From assembly GCF_011440395.1 (NCBI RefSeq), contig NZ_JAAOIX010000002.1, positions 124,001-188,000 on the forward strand: a stretch of 64,000 nt of DNA, in the 5' to 3' direction. Positions 7,610 to 16,305 of this stretch are shown here, piece by piece. Both the position numbers and the translations under genes were made by a program. The notes below the pieces were generated by a model. That model saw nothing but the letters and a program-made list of their open reading frames with translations, ran no database searches and was not told where the DNA came from. Source of the stretch: Pseudomaricurvus alcaniphilus (lineage in GTDB: Bacteria > Pseudomonadota > Gammaproteobacteria > Pseudomonadales > Cellvibrionaceae). Position 1 is the first letter of the stretch. Every line of letters starts with the position of its first letter.

Positions 7610-8977
7610 TTAAAGCAACCACAGTGAGCCCAGCCCCAGGAATACCACAAAGCCAACGATATCCGTCACCGTGGTGAGAATTACCGCGCCGGACAGGGCC
7701 GGGTCAAAGTTGAGGCGATCCAGCAGCGACGGCACATAGACCCCGGCAATCACCGCGGCGATGATATTGAGCAAAATCGCCACGCAAATGGTGGCCCCCA
7801 GCAGCCAGCTGCCAAACCAGAGGTACGCCACCAGGCCAATTACCAGCGCCCACACCACACCATTGACGCAACCCACCTTGAACTCCTTGTGCAGCAGGGC
7901 CTTGAGGTTGGCACTGGTGACCTGGCCCATGGCCAGGCCGCGCACCATTACGGTCAGGGTCTGGCTGCCGGAAATACCCCCCATGGAGGCCACCACCGGC
8001 ATCAATACCGCCAGCGCCACCACCTCCTGCAGGGTGGCTTCAAACATACCGATAAACCAGGAGGCGAGCAGCGCTGTGACCAGGTTCACCCCCAGCCACA
8101 CGGCGCGGTTTTTACTGCTGCGCCAGACCGGCGCAAACAATTCTTCCTCATCCGCCAGACCACCGGCCTGGGCGACCTGGTAATCGGTGATTTCCTGCCT
8201 GTGTTCGTAGGCGGAACCTATATCAAAGCGACCGATCAGTAAGCCGTCTTCATCCACCACCGGCAGCGCCAGGCGCTCCGAATGAATCAGCTGATTGACC
8301 GCCTCATCAATATCCTGGCGGGCCTGCAGCGCCTCCGGCTGCAGCTGCTGGATCGCGCTCAGGGGGGTGGCCGGCGGCGCTTCGTACAAGTCCTGCAAAC
8401 TGACTTCGCCCACCAGGCGGCCGCCCTTGTCGGTGGTGTAAATCGCTTCCATGTAGCGCACCGCATCTTTCTTCAGCACGTTGCGGGCACTGGTGGAGGT
8501 CAGGCGCTGGGAGACCTGGGGGCAGTCAAAGCTGACCCAGTGGCCCAGCTCTTCCACGTCATATCTGGAGGCCTGTTCATAGCGGTCGCGCTCCTCCGTA
8601 TCCAGCTTGCCGTAGGCGTAGTTGAGAAAGCGGTCCGGCAGCTCCTCCGCCAACTCCAGTAAATCTTCGGCACTCAGCGATTCCAGCAGCTGCTTGCAGT
8701 CTTCATCGCCGAGCTGTTTGAGTAAAATCTTGCGGCTGCCGTCGAGCATGTAGAGGAAGGTGTCACGCTGCACCTCTTCCTCCAGGTTGGCCCAGACCAG
8801 CGACCGGAACTGGGCTGGAATTGCCTCCAGCAACAGCGCCATCTGCTCGGCACTCAGCTCTTCCTGGGCGGCAAGCACCAACGGCCGGTACAGTTCCTCG
8901 CCATCCTCCTCAGCAAAGTGGAGCAGCAGCTTTTCAATATATTCGGTAAGCAGTTCCTGGGTCATCGACTGGCGCAT
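7610..8977 (-). CDS. mgtE: MgtE magnesium transporter
   Basis: This 455-residue protein has the order expected of MgtE: an N-terminal helical superhelix (about 1-130), a pair of CBS domains (about 130-255) and a C-terminal membrane part with five helices (about 285-455) containing the pore-type segment MPVVASMGGISGSQ. MgtE is a dimeric Mg2+ channel of the inner membrane gated by cytosolic Mg2+. It converges with rimB, leaving 35 nt between the stops. An internal ATG four codons later (MTQELL) is another possible start; neither has a clear ribosome-binding site. Confidence 0.93.
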   Translation of the reverse strand: MRQSMTQELLTEYIEKLLLHFAEEDGEELYRPLVLAAQEELSAEQMALLLEAIPAQFRSLVWANLEEEVQRDTFLYMLDGSRKILLKQLGDEDCKQLLESLSAEDLLELAEELPDRFLNYAYGKLDTEERDRYEQASRYDVEELGHWVSFDCPQVSQRLTSTSARNVLKKDAVRYMEAIYTTDKGGRLVGEVSLQDLYEAPPATPLSAIQQLQPEALQARQDIDEAVNQLIHSERLALPVVDEDGLLIGRFDIGSAYEHRQEITDYQVAQAGGLADEEELFAPVWRSSKNRAVWLGVNLVTALLASWFIGMFEATLQEVVALAVLMPVVASMGGISGSQTLTVMVRGLAMGQVTSANLKALLHKEFKVGCVNGVVWALVIGLVAYLWFGSWLLGATICVAILLNIIAAVIAGVYVPSLLDRLNFDPALSGAVILTTVTDIVGFVVFLGLGSLWLL

Positions 8978-9302
8978 CCCATGGCTATGGACGTCAAAGC
9001 AGTGCAGCGAATAGTTGCAGCGGGCGCAACTGCGAGAGAGAGGCTGCGGGCGCTGCTACGGCGTGGCCGCAGCAGTGTGCCGGCAGGGAGAGCGAATCCC
9101 GGTCTGTTCATGGTGCTATCCTGTAATTCGAGGGCCTGTATATGCGGGCCAGAGTTCCGGGCCCAGGGCTTGCAGGTTTGTCGCCGGTAACCCTTGCTAT
9201 CGGTAGCCAGCGCTATCGTATTTGGGGCCAGCGGATTGTGACGGCGTTTTAATCTTGTTCTAATGTTACCGATTTTCACCACCGTATTCAGTGTTATTCG
9301 TT

Positions 9303-10175
9303 ATGACAATCCGCCCCACCTCCCACCGTTTTATGTCCCAGCGCCTGCAACTGCACTATGTCGACTGGGGCAACCCCGATGCGCCGCCATTATTGCTGGT
9401 CCACGGCAGCCTGGACCACTGCCGCAGCTGGGACTGGACCGCCCAGGCCCTGGCAGATCAGTGGCATGTGATCGCCGTCGACCTGCGCGGCCATGGCGAT
9501 AGCGCCTGGTCGCCGGAGGGCAACTACTCCATGATGTCCCACGCCTATGACCTCGCCCAGCTGGTGCACCAGCTGCAATTGGCCCCGGTGAATATTGTCG
9601 CGCACTCGCTGGGGGGCGGAGTCGCATTGCGTTACGCCGGACTCTATCCGCAGAATGTTGCCAGGCTGGTGGTTATCGAGGGCCTCGGCCCGTCGCCGCA
9701 ACTGCAGGCCGAGATCAGTGCCAAACCCCTGGCCCAGCGCCTGTGTCAATGGATCGACGATAAACGCGCCGCCGCCGGCCGCCAGCCCAAGCGCTACGCC
9801 ACCCTGGAGGAGGCCTACACGCGCATGAAAAGCGAGAACAGCTACCTCAGCGACACCCAGGCCCGGCATTTAACCACCCACGGCATCAGCCAGAATGAAG
9901 ACGGCAGCTACAGCTGGAAGTTCGACAATTACATGCGCCTGCCGGAGCCCGTCCGTCTCAGCCAGGCCGACCTCGAAAGCTTGTGGCAAGCCATTACCTG
10001 CCCCACCCTGCTGCTCTACGGTGCCAACAGCTGGGCCTCAAACCCCGCCGAGGACGGCCGCGCCCGGCACTTCCGCGACGCACGGGTGGAGCTCTATGAA
10101 AATGCCGGCCACTGGCTGCACCACGACCGCACCGACAAGTTTATCCGCGATGTAAAGGATTTCCTCGACCAGTAA
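9303..10175 (+). CDS. Alpha/beta hydrolase
   Basis: This 290-residue protein has the alpha/beta-hydrolase layout: oxyanion-hole HG motif (LLLVHGSLDH), VIAVDLRGHGDS after strand 4, nucleophile Ser102 in VAHSLGGG, and catalytic His270 in NAGHWLHHD. The usual acid after strand 7 is not obvious (GANSWASNP); Glu127 in VVIEGLG might serve instead. The substrate cannot be deduced. A start at 9291 (MLFV) is possible, but the ATG at 9303 gives a better match to the family's N-terminus. It precedes the Anbu gene by 125 nt on the same strand. Confidence 0.85.
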   Translation: MTIRPTSHRFMSQRLQLHYVDWGNPDAPPLLLVHGSLDHCRSWDWTAQALADQWHVIAVDLRGHGDSAWSPEGNYSMMSHAYDLAQLVHQLQLAPVNIVAHSLGGGVALRYAGLYPQNVARLVVIEGLGPSPQLQAEISAKPLAQRLCQWIDDKRAAAGRQPKRYATLEEAYTRMKSENSYLSDTQARHLTTHGISQNEDGSYSWKFDNYMRLPEPVRLSQADLESLWQAITCPTLLLYGANSWASNPAEDGRARHFRDARVELYENAGHWLHHDRTDKFIRDVKDFLDQ

Positions 10176-10300
10176 ACCGCTGCGTCACGTCAACCCCGCG
10201 GCGACGCCAGGCAGAAACTTGACTGGCCGCTTGTGACCCGCACGCTACAACGTTACAGTAGCGCAAATCTCACCCGCCAGACCCCGGATTAATTTATTTT

Positions 10301-11038
10301 ATGACCTATTGTGTTGCCGTTATTGTGAACGATGGTATTGCTTTCTGCTCCGACTCCCGCACCAGTGCCGGCGTCGACCAGATTAATACCTACTCGAAAA
10401 TGTTCCGCTTTGGCATTGAAGGAAACCGCCAGTTCGTCATTATGTCCGCCGGCAACCTGGCCACCACACAGGGGGTGATTGCCAGGATTGAGAAAGACAT
10501 TGCCAAACTGGAGCCCGTCAACCTGTATACGGTCAACGACATGCACGAAGCGGCGGATTACCTGGGTGAACTCAGCCTCGCCCAGCAGGCCAAAACCGGT
10601 GGGGGCAACGCTTATACATCGACCTTTATTATCGGTGGTCAAATCCAGGGGCACCCGCCACAAATAGCGATGGTCTACCCGGAGGGCAACCACATCACCA
10701 CCTCCAAGGACACCCCCTTCCTGCAAATCGGGGAGAGCAAGTACGGCAAACCCATACTCGATCGCATCATCAAGCCCGACACCAGCCTGCACACCGCAGC
10801 GCTCTGCGCCCTGGTGTCCATGGACTCCACCATGCGCAGTAACCTCACCGTCGGTCCCCCCATCGATATCCAGCTCTACAGCAGCAACAGCTTTGTGCTG
10901 GGTGAATCCTATCACCTGCTGGAGGACAGTAATTACCTCAAGCAATTGAACCGGGCCTGGAACGACAAGCTTATCGAGGGTTTCTCCACCCTGCCGCCCC
11001 TGCAAAACTCTGCCCCAGCGCCGACTACCAACCCCTGA
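10301..11038 (+). CDS. Anbu-type proteasome-like peptidase
   Basis: This 245-residue protein is a bacterial proteasome homologue (Anbu). After removal of Met, Thr1 is exposed (MTYCVAV). The beta-subunit signature CSDSRTSAGVD carries Asp17, and Lys32 matches the catalytic lysine of Ntn hydrolases, so the N-terminal nucleophile machinery appears intact. Anbu assembles into open helical or ring-like particles, but its physiological substrate is unclear. In many bacteria the gene lies in an operon with a circularly permuted ATP-grasp protein, an alpha-E protein and a transglutaminase. Here those partners lie about 38 kb away at 48.8-58.3 kb. No clear ribosome-binding site precedes the ATG. Confidence 0.87.
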   Translation: MTYCVAVIVNDGIAFCSDSRTSAGVDQINTYSKMFRFGIEGNRQFVIMSAGNLATTQGVIARIEKDIAKLEPVNLYTVNDMHEAADYLGELSLAQQAKTGGGNAYTSTFIIGGQIQGHPPQIAMVYPEGNHITTSKDTPFLQIGESKYGKPILDRIIKPDTSLHTAALCALVSMDSTMRSNLTVGPPIDIQLYSSNSFVLGESYHLLEDSNYLKQLNRAWNDKLIEGFSTLPPLQNSAPAPTTNP

Positions 11039-11159
11039 GAGACCGGCCCCCTGGAGCCGCCAGCAGCCCCGCGAGCTGGCGGCAGGCCCGCGCCGAGCAA
11101 ACAACAGTAAATATAGAGAACAGCCCCCAGTTCACCCGCAAATATCTGCGGTTAATCCA

Positions 11160-11187
11160 TTGACAAATCCAGCAATACCTATAGACT
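11160..11187 (+). promoter_or_regulatory. Candidate sigma-70 promoter of the cold-shock gene
   Basis: A perfect -35 box TTGACA (11160-11165) is followed after 16 nt by TAGACT (11182-11187). Transcription from here would give a 5' leader of about 145 nt before the CspA start. A long leader is typical of cold-induced csp genes, in which it controls translation. I do not see an exact E. coli-type cold box. Confidence 0.5.
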
Positions 11188-11339
11188 CACCCACAGCTAG
11201 AAAGAAACGCTCTTGTTCAGTACTCCATTTCGTTGTTTTTTCGTAACCTCGTCCTGTAGTTTCAAAGTAGCAGTCTCATTTCGTGCTACCCGCGCCCGGT
11301 ATAGGGCTCATTGTTTTTATTAAATTTCAGGATATGATT

Positions 11340-11549
11340 ATGTCTAACAAAGTTACTGGTACTGTCAAGTGGTTCAACGAATCTAAAGGTTTCGGTTTTA
11401 TTGAGCAGGAGTCCGGCCCGGACGTTTTTGCTCACTTCAGCGCCATTCAGAGCAGCGGCTTCAAAACCCTGGCCGAAGGCCAGCGCGTTGAGTTCACCGT
11501 TACCCAGGGCCAGAAAGGTCCTCAAGCTGAGAACATCGTTGCCATTTAA
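11340..11549 (+). CDS. CspA-family cold-shock protein
   Basis: This 69-residue protein is a single cold-shock domain. The RNA-binding motifs KGFGFIEQ (RNP1) and DVFAHFSAI (RNP2) are visible. It binds single-stranded nucleic acid and acts as an RNA chaperone. The start is the second ATG of ATGATTATG, which gives the usual [14 protein letters not shown]-terminus. A long leader upstream and a strong terminator downstream make this a single-gene transcript. Confidence 0.95.
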   Translation: MSNKVTGTVKWFNESKGFGFIEQESGPDVFAHFSAIQSSGFKTLAEGQRVEFTVTQGQKGPQAENIVAI

Positions 11550-11641
11550 TTTGGCCACGTACCCAGCTTAAAGCTCCCGGGGTTCTTAACAGAGCGTCAG
11601 GAGCGGGATTCAGACCCGATCTTTCGGGCAAGAACCCAAGC

Positions 11642-11673
11642 AAAAAAGGTGTATCTTCGGATACGCCTTTTTT
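11642..11673 (+). terminator. Strong intrinsic terminator after the cold-shock gene
   Basis: A stem built from AAAAAAGGTGTATC and GATACGCCTTTTTT is closed by a TTCG tetraloop and ends in a run of T. One G-T pair interrupts an otherwise perfect stem. The A and T runs make it usable in both directions. The rest of the 390-nt gap to the next gene shows nothing else I can support up to the repeat at 11914. Confidence 0.9.
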
Positions 11674-11913
11674 ATTGCCCGCCCTACCCCTCTCCAAATC
11701 GCCTGCCCGTTGAACCAATCGCCAAACAAGCCCGTAACCACGAAGTCCAAAACACAAGCAATCCCAAATACAAGTAACCACGCGCACAAGGAGCCCGGCC
11801 AGTATCTTAGTACATCACCAATTAGCTGCTAATATTCAAGGATAACAACTCGACCGGAAGTCACTGCGCCTGGCAGCCGTCTGACCGCGAGGCAATACCA
11901 CGCTATTAAGCAA

Positions 11914-11952
11914 ATGGATACGGCCAATGGATACAGCAAATGGATAGGGGTG
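11914..11952 (+). repeat. Three 13-bp imperfect repeats, each opening with ATGGATA
   Basis: Units begin at 11914, 11927 and 11940; each starts ATGGATA and they are 13 bp apart. Because 13 is not a multiple of three, the three ATGs lie in three different frames. Only the third opens the diguanylate cyclase gene. The first frame ends after 27 codons and the second after 6. Confidence 0.85.
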
Positions 11953-13025
11953 ACGGCAATGCAGAATGGCAAGAGGCCGAATCACAAGCGACTGTAACAG
12001 GCAACCAGGTGACAGCCCTTGAACAAGAGAAGCGTCTTCGTTACATCCTCGACATCATCGAGGAGGGGGTTTGGGAGTGGAACGGCAACAGCGGCCAGGT
12101 GCGACGCAACCCCAGCTGGTACCGCATGCTAGCCTACGATGCCAGTGCGGGCCTGGCAGAAGACACCCTGACCTGGGAAAACATCATCCACCCGGAGGAC
12201 TACCCTGCGGTGATGGAGTGCTTCGAAGATTATATTTTTGGTCGCAGCAACCAGTACCGAATCGAATATCGCTGCCGCAAGGGCGACGGCGACTACCTGT
12301 GGATTCGCGACCAGGGCCGCATCGTCGAGCGCAACCCGGATGGGTCAGTGGCCCTGATGATTGGCGCTCACCTTGATATTGACGCAGAAAAACGCAACCG
12401 GGACAGCTTGCGCCAGCAAAATGAAATGCTGGCCAGTAACCAATTAACCATCGAAAACCTGATTGAACAGCGCACCCGGGAACTTACCAGCGCCAAGAGC
12501 TCCCTTGAGAACAGCCTCATTAAAATCGAAAGGCTGCGTATCACTGATCCGCTGACCGGCATCTACAACCGCTACAAACTCGAAGAGGAGCTGGACAGTG
12601 AAATTGGCCGGGCCAAACGCTATGGCTCACCCCTGTCAGTCACCCTGTTCGACATAGATTACTTCAAACGCATCAACGACCAGCACGGTCACCATATGGG
12701 CGACCTGGTTCTACAGCGCGTCAGTCGCCTTGTGCGCGCGAACTTACGCGGCAGTGACACACTGGGGCGCTGGGGCGGCGATGAGTTCGTCATTATTTTG
12801 CCCGGAGTGGCATTGGCGGCCGCCCAGCAAGGACTGGAGAAGGTTCGCGCCCTGATCGCCGCAGACCGCGAGGCGGGGATAGAGCCAGTCACCTGCTCTT
12901 TTGGCGTGGCTGAATTCCAAGACAACGAAACGCCCGCCACTTTACTGCGCAGGGCGGACAGCGCCCTCTACGACGCCAAGAAACATGGGCGCAATCGTGT
13001 ATCGACCACCCACGAGCGGTCGTGA
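11940..13025 (+). CDS. PAS-GGDEF diguanylate cyclase
   Basis: This 361-residue soluble protein has a PAS_3-type sensor domain at about 35-150 (VWEWNGNSG...HPEDYP...RIEYRCRKGDGDYLW), a helical linker at about 150-198, and a GGDEF domain at 199-355. The active-site motif GGDEF (279-283) and the product-inhibition site RGSD (270-273) are intact, so it should make c-di-GMP and be feedback-inhibited. There is no membrane segment. The ligand of the PAS domain is unknown. The gene is convergent with the HD-GYP gene, which would degrade its product. Its start codon is the third ATG of a 13-bp tandem repeat. Confidence 0.9.
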   Translation: MDRGDGNAEWQEAESQATVTGNQVTALEQEKRLRYILDIIEEGVWEWNGNSGQVRRNPSWYRMLAYDASAGLAEDTLTWENIIHPEDYPAVMECFEDYIFGRSNQYRIEYRCRKGDGDYLWIRDQGRIVERNPDGSVALMIGAHLDIDAEKRNRDSLRQQNEMLASNQLTIENLIEQRTRELTSAKSSLENSLIKIERLRITDPLTGIYNRYKLEEELDSEIGRAKRYGSPLSVTLFDIDYFKRINDQHGHHMGDLVLQRVSRLVRANLRGSDTLGRWGGDEFVIILPGVALAAAQQGLEKVRALIAADREAGIEPVTCSFGVAEFQDNETPATLLRRADSALYDAKKHGRNRVSTTHERS

Positions 13026-13055
13026 CTGGCAGCTGGCCACGCCAGCAAGTCGCCG

Positions 13056-14093
13056 CTAGTTCTCATCTTTCACCTCTTCCCTGATGGCCCGCATAGTGTC
13101 GATATTAGCCAAAAACACTTCGAAAATACGCGGGTCGAATTGTATGCCGACCGATTTCGCCATTATGGCCAATGCCTGCTCCTCCGGTAGAGCCGGCTTG
13201 TACACCCGCTCGTGCACCAGGGCATCGTAGACATCCACGATGGCCACAATCCTCGCTGCCTCCGGTATATGCTCCCCGTACAACCCGCGTGGATAACCGC
13301 GCCCATTCCAGCATTCGTGATGATTGCTGGCAATCTCGGCGGCCATTTGAATCATCGGCACTTCGCTGGCGCCGAGAATTTCCCCGCCGATAGAGGCGTG
13401 GGTTTTCATGATGGTGAATTCACTGGCCGACAGGGGGCCGGGCTTTTTCAGGATCTTGTCCGGGATACCAATCTTGCCGATATCGTGCATGGGGGCGGCG
13501 GTTCTAATATCGTCCACCGCGTAAGGCGACCAGCCCAGCTGCGCGGCGATCTCCCCGGAATACAAACCGATACGCTTGATGTGAGCGCCAGTCTCCTCAT
13601 CCCGGAACCCGGCGGCATAAATCAGCCTCGCCGCCAACTCCAACTGCCGGTCGCGAATGGCGACGGTGCGCTTGCTCACCTCCAATTCAAGTATTTCCTG
13701 GTTGAGCAAATTTTGCCGGGCCGCCTGTAACAGCTTGCGGTTTACTTCATAAGATTGACCGAGATTGACGATTACCAATACGCACTGCCCCTCCACCAGC
13801 AGGGCCCGAGCCTCGAGGGCGTGGTCACCCTGGCCGAGACCACTTTCCAGGAAGGGGCCGGAACTGAGGCTGCCCTCCTTTCGCGCCCCCCAATGCTCCC
13901 GCGCGTCAACCAAAAAATTGTCCAGAAACAAGGACTTACCTTCGAGCCGCAAAGCGCCGGGTGGGGCGCTCCCGGCAAACAGCTCATTAAACCAGGGGGT
14001 AGCCTGGCCCAGCAACTGGAACCGGCCGTCGCCCTGGACGCAGAGGGCAACCATATCAAAGCTTTGGATTACACCGCTGAGTATGCTGTTCAT
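13056..14093 (-). CDS. HD-GYP phosphodiesterase with PAS-like N-terminal domain
   Basis: This 345-residue protein has an N-terminal PAS-like segment (about 1-115), a helix (115-160) and an HD-GYP domain (about 155-340). The metal-binding His203-Asp204 (HDIGKIGIPD), the His258-His259-Glu260 triplet and the GYP motif at 266-268 are present, so c-di-GMP hydrolysis is expected. It is the last gene of a minus-strand operon and overlaps the end of the Ras-like GTPase gene by 4 bp. This suggests that GTPase state and c-di-GMP turnover are linked. The PAS-like assignment is weak. Confidence 0.85.
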   Translation of the reverse strand: MNSILSGVIQSFDMVALCVQGDGRFQLLGQATPWFNELFAGSAPPGALRLEGKSLFLDNFLVDAREHWGARKEGSLSSGPFLESGLGQGDHALEARALLVEGQCVLVIVNLGQSYEVNRKLLQAARQNLLNQEILELEVSKRTVAIRDRQLELAARLIYAAGFRDEETGAHIKRIGLYSGEIAAQLGWSPYAVDDIRTAAPMHDIGKIGIPDKILKKPGPLSASEFTIMKTHASIGGEILGASEVPMIQMAAEIASNHHECWNGRGYPRGLYGEHIPEAARIVAIVDVYDALVHERVYKPALPEEQALAIMAKSVGIQFDPRIFEVFLANIDTMRAIREEVKDEN

Positions 14094-14578
14094 AAAATCG
14101 CTCGCGCCAACACTTCAAATAGCTGCTCAACATTCTCACCCGTTTTCGCACTGGTATACAGCACACTGCCTTTTTGCTTCAGGTTGTCTTCCTGCTCCCG
14201 GGTAAATACCCAGCTATCCACCAGGTCAACTTTATTGACTGCAGTAACGGCCGGCACATCCCCAAGCACATTAACCGCCCTTTGCTGCACCGCCAGCGCG
14301 GTGTTGTAGGACTTCGGCCGGGTACCGTCTACCACCACCACATACCCGGCTGCGCCACGCAGGTAACTGGCACTCATGCGCTGGAACTCATCCTCCCCGG
14401 AGATATCCCAGATCAGCAGCATCACCTCCTCGCTGCTGACTGTCACCACCTTTTTATCCACCTTAACTCCCACCGTGGTAAAGTACCTGGCGTCAAACAT
14501 GCTGTTGACGAAGCGCCGGATCAAACTGGTTTTGCCGACTGAAAAGGCCCCCAACAAACAGATTTTTTTTTGCAACAT
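14090..14578 (-). CDS. Small Ras/Rab-like GTPase
   Basis: This 162-residue protein carries the five GTPase motifs: P-loop GAFSVGKTS (10-18), a switch-I threonine in RYFTTVGV, the G3 motif WDISGEDEF (Asp58-Gly61), NKVD (115-118) and TSAK near residue 140. It resembles prokaryotic Rab-like proteins of the MglA/Rup type. The ATG at 14578 is chosen because the sequence from MLQKKICLLG matches the family; the extra upstream frame overlaps the OmpA gene. It sits between an OmpA-domain membrane protein and an HD-GYP protein, which are candidate partner and effector. No separate GAP or roadblock protein is visible. Confidence 0.88.
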   Translation of the reverse strand: MLQKKICLLGAFSVGKTSLIRRFVNSMFDARYFTTVGVKVDKKVVTVSSEEVMLLIWDISGEDEFQRMSASYLRGAAGYVVVVDGTRPKSYNTALAVQQRAVNVLGDVPAVTAVNKVDLVDSWVFTREQEDNLKQKGSVLYTSAKTGENVEQLFEVLARAIL

Positions 14579-14588
14579 ATCGTTTCCG

Positions 14589-16289
14589 TTAATCGAATCG
14601 CACCACAACCCTGGCTTTGCGCTCACTGGAGCCGTCCTCCTCATACTCGAAGCTGTTGTAGACTCTCAACACAACATTGCCGACCCCGTGGGCCAGCAAA
14701 ACCTTGCGCAGAGCCTCGGCGCGGGTGAGGCCAATACGGGAATTGATTGCCCGCGGCCCGGTGCCGTCGGTGTAGCCCACCAGATCCAGCTGCACCGGCC
14801 GCTGGAACTCCTGATAGTGAAGGTCGTTGAGGCGGCGAATGGCTGTCACCAGTGTGGATACCTCGCGTCCATCGGGGTCGATATCCGCAGCTCCGGTGGC
14901 GAAAGAGAAATGCAGCGCTTCAACCTCGGCTGTTAACTGCTCCAACTGCTCCAGTCTCGGGTTGTAAACCTCGAGGGCGTCGGTATCCAGCGCATCCACC
15001 CCGGCCAGGTCAGGCCAGCGCCGGCTAACCACGGCCAGCCAATCGGAGGTGGCCCGGCCGTCCAGGCGCAAGGTGCCATTGCTGATTTCGATACTGACCC
15101 GCTCATCCGGGACGAACATTCGGTAAGCACGCTGCCGCACGATTTCAGGCTCAGTCGAAACAAAACCCTGCAGCTCAAACCGGACCACGCGCTCGCCCCC
15201 CTGCGCGCCGACCACGTCCGCCGGCGCTCGCGCCAGTGGGTCCGCCAGCAAACTCACCTGCAGTTCATCCCTGCTGGCGTTAGCATGCAGCAGCACCAGC
15301 CCCGGCTCCCGCTCCAGTGCTGCCAGCAACTGCCGGTCTGTCTGGCGCACTTGATAGTTTGTGTATTGCCAGTAGCCGACAGCGGCAAGCAGGGTGATGA
15401 CGGCAACCACAGCCAGCCAGGGTATTTTACCTGTCCCGCTTTTTCGGTCGGACTTGCGCTTCAGGGTCAGCAGATGCCGCAGGTCTTCGCCCAGCTCGGC
15501 AAACTCATCGGTATCGCCGCGAAAGTCGCGCAATTGATTGTGTTTAAAGCGGTGTATTTTCTCCAGAATCACTGTTTGCTGGTGCCGCAACTGCTCCGGC
15601 ACGCGCCCGCGAACCACCGCCGCCAGCAGTGCGTAGGGACCGCGCTGCAACACCACGGTAAGGTCACCGAGGCGCAAGGTATCAAGGTTATCGCCCTCGT
15701 GAGTGGAGAAGGAATCCTCGATAAAATCCTGGATGGCCGACAACATCCCCGACACCATGTCGCCATCCCTGACCTCGACGCCAGCGGCAACCTGGTGCTG
15801 TAGCAACAAACTGGTCTCACGGTGTATCAGGAAAACCTGCTCCACCCGGTATTCGAGGGTGTTGTGCAAGACAATCTCGGCGTAGCTGCGACCGGTGCGC
15901 CAGGCGTCCAGGCGCCAACGCAGCGTCCGCAGCGACAGACTGGCCTCCAACAGCTGATTGACGCTGTCCAGCATCTGCTGCAGGGTTTCACTAATCGACT
16001 TGCGGATGGCCGGCCCCATCACCGGGTACAAGGATACCGCCAGCTTGCGCGGATCCTGCTCGATCGACTCGCTAATGGCTCGCTCAATAGTGGGCATAAG
16101 CACCGCCGCGACACTGTCGTCGATGGCCGCGCGCGCCTGCAGTGACTCCGCAATTACTGCCGCAACACGGCGTACAAATTGTTGATCATCCTCCAAGGCG
16201 GAGCGAAAGCGGAGCAAGTCCCGGTACTCATCACCGAGCAGGATCTGCCTGACTTGCTCCAGCTCCGTATCCAGCGCGGCGACTGTCAT
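14589..16289 (-). CDS. Inner-membrane-anchored OmpA-domain protein
   Basis: This 566-residue protein has a large N-terminal cytoplasmic region (about 1-288) with a conserved-looking YPVMGPAIRKSISETL segment near 88-103, one transmembrane helix (about 289-307), and a periplasmic region ending in an OmpA-type peptidoglycan-binding domain (about 450-566; DLVGYTDGTGP...NSRIGLTRAEALR). A BON-like stretch lies between (DERVSIEISNGTLRLDGRA). The layout suggests a link from the cell wall to a cytoplasmic GTPase. The gene lies between the coiled-coil gene (16-nt gap) and the GTPase gene (10-nt gap). The exact function is unknown. Confidence 0.8.
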   Translation of the reverse strand: MTVAALDTELEQVRQILLGDEYRDLLRFRSALEDDQQFVRRVAAVIAESLQARAAIDDSVAAVLMPTIERAISESIEQDPRKLAVSLYPVMGPAIRKSISETLQQMLDSVNQLLEASLSLRTLRWRLDAWRTGRSYAEIVLHNTLEYRVEQVFLIHRETSLLLQHQVAAGVEVRDGDMVSGMLSAIQDFIEDSFSTHEGDNLDTLRLGDLTVVLQRGPYALLAAVVRGRVPEQLRHQQTVILEKIHRFKHNQLRDFRGDTDEFAELGEDLRHLLTLKRKSDRKSGTGKIPWLAVVAVITLLAAVGYWQYTNYQVRQTDRQLLAALEREPGLVLLHANASRDELQVSLLADPLARAPADVVGAQGGERVVRFELQGFVSTEPEIVRQRAYRMFVPDERVSIEISNGTLRLDGRATSDWLAVVSRRWPDLAGVDALDTDALEVYNPRLEQLEQLTAEVEALHFSFATGAADIDPDGREVSTLVTAIRRLNDLHYQEFQRPVQLDLVGYTDGTGPRAINSRIGLTRAEALRKVLLAHGVGNVVLRVYNSFEYEEDGSSERKARVVVRFD

Positions 16290-16305
16290 TGCCCGACGGC
16301 CAGGG

